Shown here piece by piece: positions 1 through 10,876 of a DNA stretch of 64,000 nt (its first letter is position 1; each line of letters begins with the position of its first letter). Below the pieces are notes generated by a model. The model was not told where the DNA came from and did not search any database. It was given only the letters and a program-made list of their open reading frames with translations. Origin of the DNA: Macrolepiota albuminosa (Eukaryota > Basidiomycota > Agaricomycetes > Agaricales > Agaricaceae); assembly GCA_027475525.1 (NCBI GenBank), contig JAMWFC010000115.1, positions 1,116,001 through 1,180,000 on the forward strand, in the 5' to 3' direction. A program made the position numbers and the translations under genes.

Positions 1-1030
1 CCTCAAAGTCGTGCAGGTGGCCCGGAACAGTATCCTGGAATGGGCGAGGCGAGGTATTGGTGGCGAAGGCCTGGGCCAACTGTTGGGAAGTGGTCTGGCT
101 GGCCCGGATCTCCTCTGCCGATGGCGGCGGACGCAACGCTGTGGCATAGATGCGGTCCCCTACCTCAATGGCCTCGTCTGGTAATTCTGGGTTCGGGACT
201 GGCAGGAATTCTCCTTCGCGACCGTCTTCCATGGTGGCCTCTCCACCGCTGTGCCTGTCGTCCTCATAGAGGGCCTCTCTATGAGGGAACGCCAGGGGCG
301 GAGGATCCAACAGGTCGAGGTCAGCGAAGGGGATGTGTCCTGCCTGGCAGGCCTGGATGGCTGCACATTCCCGCACAGCGGTGCGCCGCTCTATCCTTGT
401 CTCCTTCGCACAGGTGGTGCAGCGTCAGGGGCACCAACTCATACTCACCTCTCCGGTAGTCCAGTCTATCTCCGGGTTGTGCTCCCGGAGCCACGTGTAT
501 CCCAGGATCATATCCTGCTTTCCCAAGCTGGTGACTGCGAAGGTGGCATGCTTGGCATGGGCCCGATAGCGCAGAACCAGGTCTACAACGGCGCGGATGG
601 AGCCTGCTTCATTGGGGGTACCGTCAATGTTGTAGACCGGAATTGGGGAAGGGAGAGGGCGAGTCATGAGTTGGTGTCGGGCCACGTAGTCAGCATCCAC
701 AAAGAGCCCGGTGGCTCCGGAATCTAGAAGAGCAGTCACGCTCCGGGTCTGCTGTGTGTCAGTTGTTTCGACCTCCACCTTTAGCCGGAGCGAGTTGGTC
801 GAGGGTGTCGAGGCTACCACGTAGCGCCTCGGAAGGCGACGTTGCCAGGCAGGGATGCGGGGTCGAGGGGGCCCGGCAGGAGGAGTCGGCGAGACCGGGG
901 GGCTTTTAGATACGTCGAGGAGTGGGCTTACGATCGTAGGTGCCAAAGTGTCCTCAGGGGTTGTATTGGGCTCTTCTATGGACAGACATACAAATCGATT
1001 TGCACCAAGCGACGGGGGCGTACTCTTCAC
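1..1030 (-). pseudogene. TE3 protease and RT linker, copy 1 (partial)
   Basis: This is the 5' part of the pro-pol frame. The aspartic protease has the active-site segment LLDSGATGLFVDADYV and the flap-like region up to LGYTWLREHNPEIDW. A TGA after SMSWCP (near 425) interrupts the frame; CGA there would continue it. The linker toward reverse transcriptase runs to the window edge. Gag ends in TTT-TAG with pro in the -1 frame, as in the complete copy. Confidence 0.85.
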
Positions 1031-1041
1031 CCGTCGCTCCT

Positions 1042-2284
1042 CTAAAAATCCTCCAGGCTCCCTCCTCCCGACGCATCTGCACTCCGCTCCTGCTCCTGGG
1101 CCTCCGGCGCTGCCGTGTCTGGAGAGGGTGCTCCGGCTGCGTCCTTGGCTGCCAGGAGCTGCAGGAGTAGCTCTTCCTGCTCCTCCGGGGCTAGGTAACG
1201 CACCTCAAGGCCAAGCGGGCAACGGCGTGCAAAGTGACCGGGGGTGCCGCAGCGCCGGCACAGAAGAGGTAGGTTGGCACGCTGGCGGGAGGAGTCCACA
1301 TCCATAGGGGCCCCCGGGGGCAGTGTGGGCCCTGCGGAGGGAGCTGGGAGGCTGGGAGGGTGGAACACAGCTGCTACGGGACGGGGGAGAGGGATCCGAG
1401 GACGCAGGGCTGTTGCCGTGGCCGGAGCTTGGCGCAGGCTGCGCTTAAGTTCCATGAGCTGCCACTGGTCCCGGGCCACTCGGTACCAGGAGGCGACTTG
1501 GTTGTCGGCTGGACGTCCTTCTGCAAGGTTGTCAATACGCTCCATCAGAGTGGATTGGAGCCCTTCCCAGAAGGTGAGGCAGAGTTGCAGTCCATTGGGG
1601 TACCTGGCCTGCTCAACTAGTGCCCGGAAGGAGTCAATGTATTTGTCCAGCGAGCGCCTCCCTTGTCCGTATTGATCCCTGTCTTGGAGGACCAGCGCAG
1701 CTGCCTTGGCTGGGTTCCGGGGGAAGAACTCATCCCGGAACTCCTGCTCAAATGCGGCCCAGTTTGCAAACCCCGCAACACCTCCGGGGCATCAAAACCC
1801 ACAGTGCGTAGGTGGCCGCTCTCCCAGACTTCATGTAGGAGAGAACCCATGCGATTTTCAGGTCGTCCAAGACGAAGTTGTCTCCGCAGAGCTGGATATA
1901 GGTGAGGCACGACTGTAGAAATCGTTCTCCGGTCACACGGTCGCCATCGTAGGCATCCGGGATGGCCGGTCGGGGGAGGAGCGCACGTGGGGTCCCTTGG
2001 GTCCTCAAAGGATTCGGAGAGGATGGCTGAACAGCGGGGGGCAGTGCCGCTGCTGGGGTTGCGGTAGCAACCAAGGGAGTGGTGTTGAGACGCTCTAGGA
2101 GTGCCCGGAGGGAGTCGGAGATGGTTTCAGTGGTTTGTTGGAGGGTGGAGAGTTCGGCGGTGTGGTGGGTGAGGGAAGCTTGAGTAAGCTGCACTTGAGC
2201 CTCTAGGTGGAGCAAGCGAGTCCAGGCTTCATCCTGAGGAGCTGTAGCGTCCGGAGGACTGTCTGAAGAGGCAAGCTGAGACAT
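1042..2284 (-). pseudogene. TE3 gag, copy 1 (two frameshifts)
   Basis: Capsid/nucleocapsid gene of TE3. It starts MSQLASSDSPPDAT, has a Gln/Thr-rich N-terminal region, the conserved capsid segment (GERFLQSCLTYI, then WAAFEQEFRDEFF) and a CCHC zinc knuckle, CRRCGTPGHFARRC. The frame is broken twice in the middle, after ATYALW and after APEVLRG. Each break is what loss of one base from a short T or G run would give. The complete copy has the same two breaks, so they predate the copies' separation, were shared by conversion, or are a consensus artefact. Confidence 0.85.
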
Positions 2285-2392
2285 AGAAGGTCCAGATGCT
2301 TAAAACTGGTGGAGAAGCGGTAGATAGGAGCCAGAGAATTCTTCTGACGGCTATGGGGGGCTTCCAGACCGGAATTAGGAGACTTGTTCTGC

Positions 2393-2713
2393 TGTAAGGG
2401 CGACCTCCGGAGGTTGCGGCACTATCACACAACTGGCAGAGGGAAATCCAAAGTATATTAGAGCCAGTAACGACAGTACAATCAATAACTAATCACCTGG
2501 CAGAGGGAAATCCAAAGAGAACAAGTCTAAGGATTCCTCTGCCAGTGCGGCACATCAGTACGGGGGCGGACAGGCGTGGGAACGACTGTACAGTATCCAA
2601 CGGCTAGCTCCGGGAGGCCGGGAGAACTCCGGGGCGTGGGAAATGCTCCGGAGTTCTCCGGAAACTCTGGAAAAGGAAATTGTGACCAGACAAGAGCGAG
2701 GAGTCCCCTGACA
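2393..2713 (-). repeat. TE3 5' LTR, copy 1
   Basis: A 321-bp LTR that, on the minus strand, begins TGTCAGGGGACTCC and ends CGCCCTTACA. It has the same length as both LTRs of the complete TE3. It differs from the 5' LTR at 14123-14443 at neighbouring bases of one CCGG site: this copy carries the G-to-A change and the other the C-to-T change, so both look like CpG decay of the same ancestral site. Confidence 0.95.
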
Positions 2714-2718
2714 CGGTC
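2714..2718 (+). repeat. TE3 target-site duplication, left partner (CGGTC)
   Basis: This 5-bp sequence directly abuts the TE3 LTR and is the reverse complement of GACCG at 20179-20183, which abuts the other TE3 terminus. Joining the TE2 halves across one copy keeps the pol reading frame open. Confidence 0.85.
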
Positions 2719-5700
2719 TGTCAGAAGGGAATGCCAACCTACATCGTCAAAGGTGAAGGTTGAAGAGCTAGTTTGTGAGGAACCTCCGATGGACCCATTG
2801 AATGGGGACTGGGAGGATGATGTAGCGTGTAGCGAACAGTCGCACCAATCCTTATGGGACCGGCCGGTACCTCCACCAGCATTCAATTGGGCATTCGATC
2901 CGCGAATGCCTAGAGAATGGAACGAGCTGGTGGCATCCATGTGTGCCTGGGAAGGTCGACCGTGGATTCGGCAGACCGAGGTCTATCGACAGGCGAGGGA
3001 TGACGAGATATCCTTTCCGGAGGAGATCCAGGTGGACGGGGCGTCGATTTCAGCGCAACAAGTCAGGAAGGAGAGACCACATCGTCTACAGGTGCCAGAC
3101 GACAGTGAGGAGAGGTTGCGAGCACTTCGGGAGAAATATGCTACTACCCAGGTAGTGGGCAGTAGTGGGAAGAGGCTAAACAAGCCACCACGAGCCAAGG
3201 ATAAAGGCAAGGTCAGGGCAACTGGGTTGTCCTGAGATGATATTCCGGAGCTCCGCCGACAGTGGCAGGAGGAGTTTGTGGACATGGTCAATGGCACTAA
3301 GGAGGAGCTGCCACCGTGGCGTGAGGTGAACCATGAAATTAACCTAGTCGATGATACAAAACAGTACAAGTACCATCTACCACGTTGCCCCATGGCCCTA
3401 CAGCAGCAGCTGCAGGATAAAACAAACCATTACCTCAGGGCCCGGTGGTGGGAGGCGAGACCTGCGTCACAGGCCGCGCCATTGCTGTGCATTCTGAAGA
3501 AGGATGGGACGTTACGCATGGCACTGGACGCACGCCAGCGCAACAATAACACCATTAAGGATGTGACCCCGCTTCCTGATCAGGAAGTGATTTGTGAAGA
3601 TGTGGCTTGGGCGAAAGTCAGGTCAAAAATTGATCTGACGGACGCATACGAACAAGTTCGAATACGGGAGAGTGATGTCGGGAAGACCGTGTTTTCATCG
3701 ATTACCGGCACCTATGTCAGCAACATAATGCAGATAGGTGACTGTAATGCCCCAGCAACCTTTCAGAGGTTGATGACATCAATTTTTCGTGATGTCATCG
3801 GACGATTCATGCACGTATATCTTGATGACATCTTCATTTACTCGGACTCTATTGAGGAGCACGAGAAGCATCTCCGTGTTGTGTTTGAGCGCTTACGTTC
3901 GAACCTATTGTACTTGAAGTGGAAGAAGTGCGAGTTGTATGCGGACCGGGTGGACTGCATGGGACATGTTATTGACGATGAAGGTATTCATCCTGACCAG
4001 GATAAATTGGATCGGATTTGTGACTGGTGGACGCCACGAAACTACAACGATGTGCAGCAGTTTGTTGGGCTGGTAAACTACGTATCGACGTATCTGCCGG
4101 ATGTCACGACATACACGGGGCCGCTGATGGCCATCACACAAAACGGGGCGCCATTTGTATGGCGGCCACTGCACCAACGCTGCTTGGACATGATTAAATG
4201 AATATGTGATCGCACGCCGATCATACGTCCCATTGATCCGCGACGAAATGAACCAATATGGCTCATTTGTGATGCATCGAAGACGGGAGTGGGAGCAATG
4301 TATGGACAGGGACAGTCCTGGCAAACTTGCCGCCCGGCTGGGTTTATGTCGAAGAAGTTCACGAATGCGCAGCAGAATTACGCTGTGCATGAGTTGGAGA
4401 CATTGGCTATATTAGAGGCCCTCCTGAAATGGGAGGACAAGCTGATGGGGTATGATATTCATATCATAACCGACCACAAAGCGCTTGAGTTCTTCAAAAC
4501 CCAGGCGAACTTATCTCCGCGTCAGCGGCGATGGATTGATTACATGTCGCGGTACAAGTTTGACATAACATATGTCAAAGGGGAGCTTAACAAGGTAGCG
4601 GACTGTTTGTCGTGCTACTTTGAGAGTGACCGACTAGATGAAGCCCATGAAGCTCATCACTATGTCAATGTGGATATACGTATTGACCCAGAAGGGGACG
4701 ACATCCCTTACCAACGGTATCGGGAGATTAAGGACCATGTGGTGGACATTCGAGCCATGCAGGTTCAAGAGCATCGGCAAAGTAATCGGTTGTGAGAGCG
4801 GCAGGAGGCACGCGATAGCGAGGCGGAACGTCTCAAGGTCGCAGGCGCTGGGGCCGAGGTAGGCTCCAGTGGACGCACTGTGGATGCGGGCGACGGGGAT
4901 ATGCGGCTGGCAGACGCACTACGTGCGCCTGCTGAGACGAAGTCTGCCCCTCAGGACTACCATCGATCTGAATTTTGAAAGGCAGTGATACTGGGGTATT
5001 CAGAGGATAGGCTGTGTACAGAGGTGTTGACGCGGCCCGAGGATCACCCTAGTTTTTCAGTGCGTCAGGAGCTGATCTACACTGCTAGCGCTAGTGGCCA
5101 GCAGGTTCTGTGCTTGCCCCGGCAGCGTGCATTGATCACAGAGGTGATCAATCAGGCACATGGGGTGGTTGGGCATTTTGGGTCACAGAAAACGCTAGAA
5201 TATGTGCGGCATTGGTATTGGTGGTCAAAGATGCATGCTGATGTACTTGCGTTTTGCACAACTTGCGAGTTGTGCCAATGGGCGAAAGGGGCCAACCGTA
5301 AACCGGCTGGCAAGCTGCACTCGCTACCTGTGCCCACGAAGCCATGGGACTCCATCGGGATGGACTTTGTTGGCCCGTTTCCCAAGTCCAAGGGGTTCAA
5401 CTACTTGTGGGTAGTGATATGCAGGATGACGAGTATGGTACACTTGATACCGGTGTGCACCACAATGAAAGCCTCAGAGCTCTCATGGATTTACTTGAAG
5501 GAAATCGTGTGGTTGCATGGGCTGCCGAGCTCGATCGTTAGCGATCGGGATTCAAAGTTCACGTCGAAGTGGTGGCGAGAGCTTCACGCAATGATGGGCG
5601 CAAAGCTGCTGATGTCAACCTCGTTCCATCTGCAGACGGATGGACAGACGGAGCGAGCAAACTGTAACGTGGCACAGATATTGCGCACGGTAGTGCACCC

Positions 5701-6463
5701 AGACCAGCGGGACTGGGTAGACCGAGTACCCCTGACAGAGTTTGCGATAAACGCTAGTGTGTCGGAGACAACAGGGTATGCCCCGTTCAAGTTGAATGGG
5801 GGGTTCTTGCCCTCCATGCTTCAGGAGTTGCGCACCGATGCAGCGGTGCATAAGGGAGTTAAAGACTTTGCGTGGACTGCCCTGGAGAATTTAGCAAACG
5901 CGCATGATGCGATCATTGAAGCACGCGTGTTTCAATTGAAATATGCGAATAGGAGGCGAGCGGAGGAGCCATCGCTGGCCGTAGGGGTGCTGGTATATCT
6001 ATCAACGCAAAATTTGAACCTACCCAAGGGCAGGGCAAGCAAGCTATGCCCGAAGTATATTGGTCTGTATAAAATCATACAGGCCGAGCCGAAGACGTCA
6101 AACTATGTACTGGAGTTGCCTACGGCGCTGCAGGCACGACATATTGTACCGAAGTTCCATGTATCACTGCTTCGACCCTTCAGGCCGAATGATGATGCAT
6201 TGTTCCCCGGACGGGTGGTCCCAGAAGCTTATGACTTCGGGGCGAAGGATGATCAGGAGTGGTTTGTCAAGGACCTAGTAGGCCATTGGTGGAACGAGGC
6301 TGGGGGTCTGGAGTATGAGGTGCGGTGGAGCTTGGGTGATACGACGTGGGAGCCGCATCAGGAGTGTGCCAAGTTGGCCGCCTTGGATCGGTATTTGGAG
6401 TTGCATGGCGTGAAGCGCCCTGCACAGTTGCCGAGGAAGGACAGGGCTCGGGGAGCCATGTGA
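2714..6463 (+). pseudogene. TE2 pol: RT, RNase H, integrase, chromodomain (premature stops)
   Basis: The domains are in order. The RT (about 3240-4200) has ALDARQRNNNTIKD and the catalytic VYLDDIFIYSDS. The RNase H (about 4230-4640) has CDASKTGVGAMYG and TDHKALEFF. The integrase (4985-6150) has an HHCC finger (HGVVGHFGSQKT to CTTCELC) and a D,D-35-E core in MDFVGPF, SDRDSKF and GQTERAN. After a GPY/F-like module comes a C-terminal chromodomain, WFVKDLVGHWW to TTWEPHQECAKL (about 6250-6390). Four in-frame TGA codons (near 3235, 4201, 4795, 4976) are the only breaks, and each could have been CGA. The catalytic residues I can see are intact, so this is recent decay. Confidence 0.92.
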
Positions 6464-6571
6464 ATGTGGCGGATCGTCAGCTGAAAGGGGAAGTGATGAT
6501 GTAAGCGAAGGCGATGTACGGCTGACTTGGAATTTTTGTCTTGTCATTGGATTGTCGTACACCTCACCGCC

Positions 6572-9458
6572 ATGTCTTCGTCGCACCAGGACCAACGCTA
6601 TTCAAGAGATAACCAGAGCTCACGGAGCTCTGGTGGTGGGGAAGAAGTGAGAGAACAGCAGCAAATGCCGCAACAGCAAGGGGATATGGGGAGTTTTTTT
6701 TGCGTACCCTCAGGCGCAGCAGGGGTACGGGCAGGGGCAGATGCCCATGTTCTTTATGCCAATGCCGGTACCAATGGGTCAGCAGGCGGCGGGGGCAGGA
6801 TCAAACTGGGGAATGATGATGCCTCAGGGAGCAATGATGCCGCCGTTGCAGCCCTGGCAGCAAATGGGAGGAATGGCACAAGGCCAGGCACAGAGTGGAG
6901 GAAGTCATTAGCCTATGAAGGTTGATGGGGAAGCGAGAGCGAGTAGACCGAGAAAAGAAAGTTCGCCTCCAATAGAAGGTCGACGTAAGGTGCAATACAA
7001 GAGAGAGGTACCTTGGGGATCCCCCTGGGAGAGGTCGCAGGAGGATCGGAGGTTGAGCAGACGAGGCCCACAGGAAGGGTCGCGTCGAGAGACAAAGCAG
7101 CGGTCTCCCGAGCGGGAGACAACTCAGGACAAAGGAAAAGGGAAGAAACGGATGACAGAAAGGGACCAGTGGTGTGATGAGCCACACGCAGAGGCATTGT
7201 GGAGACGATTGTTACAGGCAGGTCACCGCGTGCCGCCTGAGACTGAGTTCCTTCAAGATACAGTGGCCCAAGTAGTGGTCACTGGATTGTTAGACGAGAT
7301 AGCACTGTTGCAAGAGCGGCAGCATAACACTATTGCAACCTTTAACAAGGCGCTAAAACGTCGGGTGGCCACACCCAAATCTGCCCTGGAGTCAGAACCG
7401 AAGAAAACCCAGGCAGATCGACTGTGGGCGGAGGATAGCGCTCGACCTTGTGAAGGTCGAGTAACGGGGGTACTGCCGTTGGAGCAGCGGATAGAGAGAG
7501 AGAGTGGGCCGTCAACGTCGTCGGAGTTGTCCAGACAGGGGTCGGTGAGGAGTGCGATATCTTCGACGCAAGCGCCAAAGAGGAAAGAGAGAGCAGCGAA
7601 GCAGGTGGATGAATTTTTGGTGCAAATGGTGACGTTTGCAGCAGACGTGCCACAGGGAGCGCCGGGAGGAGTGTTGAGGTTTCAGCCCCCGGTAGAGTAT
7701 GAACCGCCATTGGAAAGCTACCCGGAGAAGTGGCTGGACGCCGACCCTTGAACGGAGAACAAGGCAGAGAATGTGGTGCCTTCAGGTGCATCAATGGTTG
7801 TTGCAGGGGAAGCAAAGGCAGCCTACCCCCACGGGGATAGTGAAGACAAGGATGCGAACTATATCAGTTCGAATGAGGCTACTCCTGACGAGGAGGAGTC
7901 GAAGCACGAGCGGGGAGTGAGGGTCGCTCGCAATATGAAGAAGAACAAGCGGAGGAAGAATGAGCAGGCTGAGTTCGAGCGGAACAAGCAGAGACGAGCC
8001 GAGGAAGCTACGGGGATTATCCCCCCAAGCCTCGGTGTTCAAGTATTTGCGGACCACACAGTGGAACGCCTTAACTCGTTCTTCAATGGAGGGTTGGACC
8101 GACACTTTTATTATTTGTCCGCGAATAATACCGTATATGTGGGACCAGAGGCTCGACAGGCCTACATCCATGAGTCGAGCCATGTGAGTGGGTATGGTGG
8201 CGCAAAGGGAACCCTCAGTAAGGTCATGCCTAGAGGGTTCCCCATGAATCCCCTCCAATTACGCAAACTTGTGGAACTAATTTGTAACCGGTATGCGCCA
8301 GCCGACGACAGGATCGCCGGCTATCAATTGTTTCGAGAGTTCTGCCATGTGAGCGATGCCTGCGACGTCAGCGCACGCGACAAGACCATAAAGCTGGTCT
8401 TGAGCCATAGCGATTACAGCCAGGTGGACCCTCCATTTGAGGCGCGATCGGCGGTGATGAGGATGATGGCCCTACCTGTCCCGGATGGGATAGTGCGCAC
8501 AAAGGAGTGGGGGAGCCATCAAAACACAACGCTCGCAGGCGTCAGCTTCGAGCAGATTGAGAAGACGCTGGACCTGGAGAAATGGGCCCAGAATGCACTG
8601 TACTTCGGACGACCAGGCATGCCTAATGCCATTCCTGGGATCGCATTTGACACTGCATACCGTATGCACTGGAGGACCATCTTTGGCCATGCCCTGATTA
8701 GGTCCTTGTCCCCCCAGGGCAAGGCTCGTTCGTCGTTTGCCTGGCAAATGGCATTAGTGTTGGCCCAGCCGGGATTGTACCACGAGGCGGTACAAGACTT
8801 TAATACGGCTCATCCCAACGATCCGTTTGTTCCAGCTCCATGGAACATCATGTCCATCATGACGCCCATCTTCCCAGATGAGGCAGCAAGCACCATTACA
8901 GAAGACGACGTGATCTGGGTGATGCTTCACAACCGCATCCCCGTGGAGTGGGCTGACCATGCGTATACGTATGGAGTGGTGTTCCTTGAACACCAATTTT
9001 TCCAGCCTACTCCGGCCATGCCACGCTACGTTCATGTGGATAATGAGCGTCATGTGCGACTGCATCGTTATGGGGCACCGGTCACTATACCGGATTGGGA
9101 TGGTTGGAGAACACCAACCACCGAGGACGTTTACCGCCTTCGGGTATTATTGGCAAAGGAGGAGGATGAGCAGCGCCAGTTTTATGCCAACCACGGATTG
9201 CACTATTACATTGGGTCAGACCCCAACATGCATCATCTATGGAAGAGGCAGGAGCACCATGGGCCCCTGCCCACGAGTTGTCCGACCGCAGGTGCTGGCC
9301 CATCACGGGAGCCCGATGCGCCGGTTCGTCCACCGGCTTCGGCGCCGCCCTCAAGGCCGCCGTCAGTCGATGAGCGCATGCAGTCTCCCCAGCTGGAGGA
9401 CTACCCGTCGAGCCCGCTGGAGCCAATTGCATCACCTATTGCACCCGCCATGGACTGA
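6572..9458 (+). pseudogene. TE2 third ORF downstream of integrase (about 960 codons), unknown function
   Basis: A long coding region lies between integrase and the 3' LTR, in the position env has in retroviruses. The N-terminal part (6572-6900) is rich in Gln, Met, Pro and Gly. A basic, Ser/Arg-rich part follows (6915-7600), then a coiled-coil-like stretch near 7290, a Lys/Arg cluster (7930-8000), and a compact conserved-looking region of about 430 residues (8010-9250) rich in Trp, Tyr and His. The tail is Pro/Ser-rich. I see no signal peptide, membrane segment or furin-type site, so it does not look like an envelope protein. The frame is interrupted by a TAG near 6912 (CAG would restore it), a TGA at 7749 (CGA would restore it), and an 8-T run near 6697 where one base changes frame. 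I do not recognise the family. Confidence 0.75.
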
Positions 9459-9503
9459 TGTCGTGGGTCACAGAGTTGAGTGTTGCAGACCGTACAACGG
9501 TCT

Positions 9504-9515
9504 GAAAGGGGGGCG
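9504..9515 (+). other. TE2 polypurine tract
   Basis: A purine run (GAAAGGGGGGCG) immediately precedes the 3' LTR start, the usual plus-strand primer position for LTR retrotransposons. Confidence 0.75.
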
Positions 9516-9768
9516 TGTAACAGGGGGACCTCGTCGAGGTCCCTAATTCAGTATTTCTCCACAACCGCACCCTGAGGGGTGTGGGAAGTATGTCGTATTA
9601 GAGGACATAATTACAGTAGTAATTATTTCTCTAATTAATTTACCTTTAAATTACGATGTATTTACTCTTATTTGGGTAGATACTTTTTTACTTACACTAC
9701 GTACAGAGAAATCTACCGATTTGGCAGATTCTGTGTCTTGTGTGACTAAGACAGTAATATCTCTTACA
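9516..9768 (+). repeat. TE2 3' LTR (253 bp)
   Basis: It begins TGTAACAGGGGG and ends ATCTCTTACA. It matches the reverse complement of 23956-24285, except that the other LTR carries an extra 77-bp unit. A perfect 19-base inverted repeat (GGGACCTCG-T-CGAGGTCCC) sits near the 5' end at 9525-9543. The 3' neighbour TAGCG (9769-9773) is the complement of CGCTA at 24286-24290, so this LTR still has its original target-site partner. Confidence 0.95.
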
Positions 9769-9773
9769 TAGCG
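9769..9773 (+). repeat. TE2 target-site duplication, left partner (TAGCG)
   Basis: It abuts the TE2 3' LTR. Its reverse complement CGCTA abuts the TE2 5' LTR at 24286-24290. Confidence 0.85.
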
Positions 9774-10870
9774 CTATGCTCGCTCTTGAATTGCAGGGCT
9801 GCTTGGTGACAGGCACTAAAGACTACCTCATGGAGTCGCTCCAAATCTTCTTTCCTTTGTTGGAGATCAATAGCTTGTCTGGCAATCAGATTGGTAGTTG
9901 CTAAGATGCTGTTGGGTGCTGGCTGAAGGTAGGTTGCTTCTATAATGTTGGCAGGGAGTAAAAGATGGGTGCCAGTAGCCACATAATAAGGGGAACAACC
10001 CATGCGCTTATGAATGGTAACTCCTTCCGACCAAAATACTGAGTATATCGCTTCACTCCAACGAGATTTGTCGCCATTGACTGCCTTGAAGAGCGCTTGC
10101 CAAACATCAAAGTATGGTCTCTCTACCAGGCCATTGGCGCACTTGTTGTAGCCAGATACTCGAATGTGATGGATGTTGTATTTCTTGGCAAGATATGTTA
10201 GCGCTTTAATAATTGGCACACCGTTATCCATAACAATTTCTTTTAGTGCTCTCGAACAGCAAATGACATCCTCAAACAGCCACTTAGCGACCACCTCAGT
10301 GTTTTCTCTTTGAAGCATTTGAAATTCAGGCCAGTGGATTAGCAAGCAATGACCTTGAATAATGTACTTGTAGCAACTAGATTTGGGCATATGCATGGTA
10401 TCAATGTAGACTTTGCTGAAGAGGAGAGCTGGCATTGCAACAGTTGGTGGAATAAGCACTTGGCATATTTGTTGAATTTAGCAGAGGTGGCAAGTCCTAA
10501 TGTACCAGGCAATGTTGGCACTAGCATGTGGCCACCAGAATCATTCTAAAAGAGAGGCTCGGATAGCATACAGACCTCTATGCCCTAGCTCGTCATGCAT
10601 GGTGTGCAGGACCTGTAAACGATTTTCTGGCTTGATAATCAGCTTGTGAGCTCCATCTCGATTTTGTCACCAAAGACGGTTGTCAGTAAAGAAGAAATGG
10701 GTGGCGTATCAGATAAAAGTTGTGTATTGTTCGTCGGTAAGTCCTGCCGGTTGCTTGAGGTCTTGTATCCATTGTTTGACTACTAACAGGCAACTGTCTT
10801 CTGCCTTTGCCTTAATGGATCGGGGAACAGCATCATAGATCAGGTTTCTGCTGTCTTCTCTTAGCGGATG
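9769..10870 (-). pseudogene. TE1 integrase, N-terminal and core part
   Basis: The zinc-finger region is fragmentary. The core is open over 231 codons with YIDTMHMPKSS, IVMDNGVPIIKAL and a GLVERPY segment carrying the catalytic Glu. The frame ends abruptly at the TE2 LTR (9768) inside FKSEHSA. The missing continuation is on the plus strand at 24286; joined through one copy of the CGCTA duplication, the frame runs on without a break. Confidence 0.85.
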
Positions 10871-10876
10871 AGGTTC

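Larger units (their letters stand above)
1..2713 (-). mobile_element. TE3 copy 1: 5' portion of a chromodomain Ty3/Gypsy element, cut by the window edge
   Basis: This stretch is the reverse complement of 14123-16835, with exactly the same length (2713 bp) and very few substitutions. It holds the 5' LTR, leader, gag, protease and the start of the RT linker, and runs off the left edge. Outside its 5' LTR lies CGGTC (2714-2718), the complement of GACCG found beyond the 3' LTR of the complete copy (20179-20183). The two therefore look like the two ends of one insertion into TE2. The differences I noticed between the copies are CpG transitions. Confidence 0.93.
2714..9768 (+). mobile_element. TE2 3' half: pol, third ORF and 3' LTR of a large chromovirus
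   Basis: This is the downstream half of a Ty3/Gypsy chromovirus: the end of the protease-RT linker, RT, RNase H, integrase with chromodomain, a long extra ORF and the 3' LTR. It begins exactly at the TE3 LTR boundary with the target duplication CGGTC. Its frame continues from the minus-strand sequence ending at 20179: PQKRS there joins SVRRECQPTSS here across the duplicated bases. The upstream half (gag, protease, 5' LTR) is at 20179-24285 on the other strand. Confidence 0.92.

Noticed and set aside
6572..9458. TE2 third ORF as an envelope gene
   Set aside because: No signal peptide, transmembrane segment or cleavage site; the composition is that of a soluble, partly basic protein.
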